A stretch of DNA of 6,235 nt, from positions 1-6,235 of the forward strand of contig JAJZHR010000150.1 of assembly GCA_021810815.1 (NCBI GenBank). Direction: 5' to 3'. Below are positions 5,306 to 6,235 of the stretch, piece by piece. How positions within the stretch are numbered: the stretch's first letter is position 1; each line of letters opens with the position of its first letter. A program made the translations under genes and the position numbers. Origin of the DNA: Acidobacteriota bacterium. Its GTDB lineage: Bacteria; Acidobacteriota; Terriglobia; Terriglobales; Acidobacteriaceae. The notes beneath the pieces are model-generated. The model worked only from the letters and a program-made list of their open reading frames with translations, made no database searches and had not been told where the DNA came from.

Positions 5306-6235
5306 ATGTTCGACCGTCTTGAGCAAATCGAAGCACGCTTCATGGAGCTGGAGAAGCAGCTCTCCGATCCGGAGCTGGTGCGCGACCAGCAGCGCTACCA
5401 GAAGACCGGCAAGCAGCACAGCGAGTTGCAGCCTGTCGTGGAGCGTTACCGCGAATACACGGATGTGCGTCGTGGCGTGGACGAAGCGCGCGCCATGCTG
5501 CAGGACAGCGACGCGGACGTGCGCGCCATGGCGCAGGATGAGCTGGCGGAGCTGGAAGCAAGGCTGCCTGCGATTGAAGAGTCGCTGAAGGTGATGCTGC
5601 TGCCCAAGGACCCCAACGACGAGAAGAACGTGATTCTGGAAATCCGCGCAGGCACGGGCGGCGACGAGGCGTCCCTTTTTGTGGCCGAGGTGTTCCGCAT
5701 GTACACGCGGTTCGCGGAGCAGCACCGCTGGAAGGTGGAGGTGCTTTCTTCGTCAGAGTCCGGTGTTGGCGGCCTGAAGGAAGTGATCGCGATCATCGAG
5801 GGCGACCGCGTCTACTCGCAGATGAAGTATGAGAGCGGCGTGCATCGCGTGCAGCGGGTTCCAGCGACGGAGACCCAGGGGCGCGTGCATACGTCAGCCA
5901 TCACTGTGGCGGTGCTGCCGGAGGCCGAGGATGTGGACGTGAAGGTGGAGGCAAAGGATCTGCGCGTGGACACCTTCTGCTCTTCAGGGCCGGGTGGGCA
6001 ATCCGTGAACACGACCTACTCCGCGATCCGCATTACGCACCTGCCGACGGGCACGGTGGTGAGCTGCCAGGACGAGAAGTCGCAGATCAAGAATCGCGAG
6101 AAGGCGATGCGGGTGCTGCGCTCGCGGCTGTACGAAGTGGAGATGGAGCGGCAGCACCAGGAGATGGCCAAGGAGCGCAAGCAGCAGGTGGGCTCCGGCG
6201 ACCGCAGCGAGAAGATACGCACCTACAACTTCCCG
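5306..6235 (+). CDS. prfA: Peptide chain release factor 1 (RF1), C-terminus outside the window
   Basis: RF1 reads UAA and UAG in the ribosomal A site and triggers hydrolysis of peptidyl-tRNA. The window holds 310 codons; the family is about 355-360 long, so roughly 50 residues lie beyond the right edge. The helical domain 1 covers about residues 1-95. EIRAGTGGDEASLF (near 112-125) opens the core. The codon-reading tripeptide is P186-A187-T188 in HRVQRVPATETQGRVHTSA, which marks RF1 rather than RF2 (SPF). The catalytic GGQ is G230-G231-Q232, in SSGPGGQSVNTTYSAIRITH. Many RF1 proteins have AGGQHVN here; Pro before and Ser after GGQ is a variant that I associate with acidobacteria and some other phyla. 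KSQIKNREKAMRVLRSRLYE follows as usual. The GGQ glutamine is normally N5-methylated by PrmC, whose gene often follows prfA and may lie just past the edge. No frameshift is seen. Confidence 0.97.
   Translation, partial: MFDRLEQIEARFMELEKQLSDPELVRDQQRYQKTGKQHSELQPVVERYREYTDVRRGVDEARAMLQDSDADVRAMAQDELAELEARLPAIEESLKVMLLPKDPNDEKNVILEIRAGTGGDEASLFVAEVFRMYTRFAEQHRWKVEVLSSSESGVGGLKEVIAIIEGDRVYSQMKYESGVHRVQRVPATETQGRVHTSAITVAVLPEAEDVDVKVEAKDLRVDTFCSSGPGGQSVNTTYSAIRITHLPTGTVVSCQDEKSQIKNREKAMRVLRSRLYEVEMERQHQEMAKERKQQVGSGDRSEKIRTYNFP

Noticed and set aside
4021..5322. 433-codon open frame on the plus strand, antisense to the aldo/keto reductase
   Set aside because: The minus-strand frame has a complete AKR catalytic tetrad and family motifs. 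The antisense translation has no recognisable motif and is explained by GC-rich third positions.

Overview
The window looks like chromosomal, GC-rich DNA from a member of the Acidobacteriota, probably class Terriglobia. I infer this from the flavour of the proteins (HslV with a prefix before the catalytic Thr, RF1 with a GPGGQ loop, a Tat-exported DUF2264 protein) and from a palindromic intergenic element of a type I associate with that group. No search could be run, so the taxonomy is inference. There are six protein-coding genes, no tRNA, rRNA or CRISPR array, and no sign of an insertion sequence or prophage.

Layout: (1) 25-726, minus strand: hslV, the peptidase subunit of the HslUV protease, with an unusually long N-terminal extension. 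Its usual partner hslU would lie off the left edge. (2) 742-931: a divergent intergenic gap. It holds a -10-like TATACT for hslV, an orphan SD-like GGAGGAGG (about 796-803) with no ATG, GTG or TTG start just after it, and a small palindrome (TCAGC-TAT-GCTGA, 877-889). (3) 932-1420, plus: a small membrane-anchored DUF3592-like protein. (4) 1469-2434, plus: a cation diffusion facilitator, probably exporting Zn, with a His-rich C-terminal tail. It follows the previous gene by 48 bp and could be co-transcribed with it. (5) 2486-3760, minus: a Tat-exported DUF2264 protein, convergent with the transporter across about 50 bp in which I see no convincing terminator. (6) 3761-3975: an intergenic region with a perfect 8-3-8 inverted repeat at the 5' end of the DUF2264 gene, a composite palindromic element with a perfect 12-bp stem, and a weak terminator candidate for the next gene. 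(7) 3976-5007, minus: an aldo/keto reductase with an intact catalytic tetrad. (8) 5008-5305: 298 bp in which I find only the prfA Shine-Dalgarno site and no convincing promoter or small gene. (9) 5306 to the right edge, plus: prfA (RF1), cut by the window end at residue 310.

The genes do not form one pathway. hslV and prfA are housekeeping genes (protein quality control, translation termination) flanking an accessory-looking middle: metal efflux, a secreted protein of unknown function and an oxidoreductase. The DUF2264 and reductase genes share a strand but are separated by 215 bp containing the palindromic element, so a functional link is only possible. I do not see a new multi-gene system here. 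The points most worth a second look are the HslV propeptide, the 8-3-8 inverted repeat and the composite repeat.
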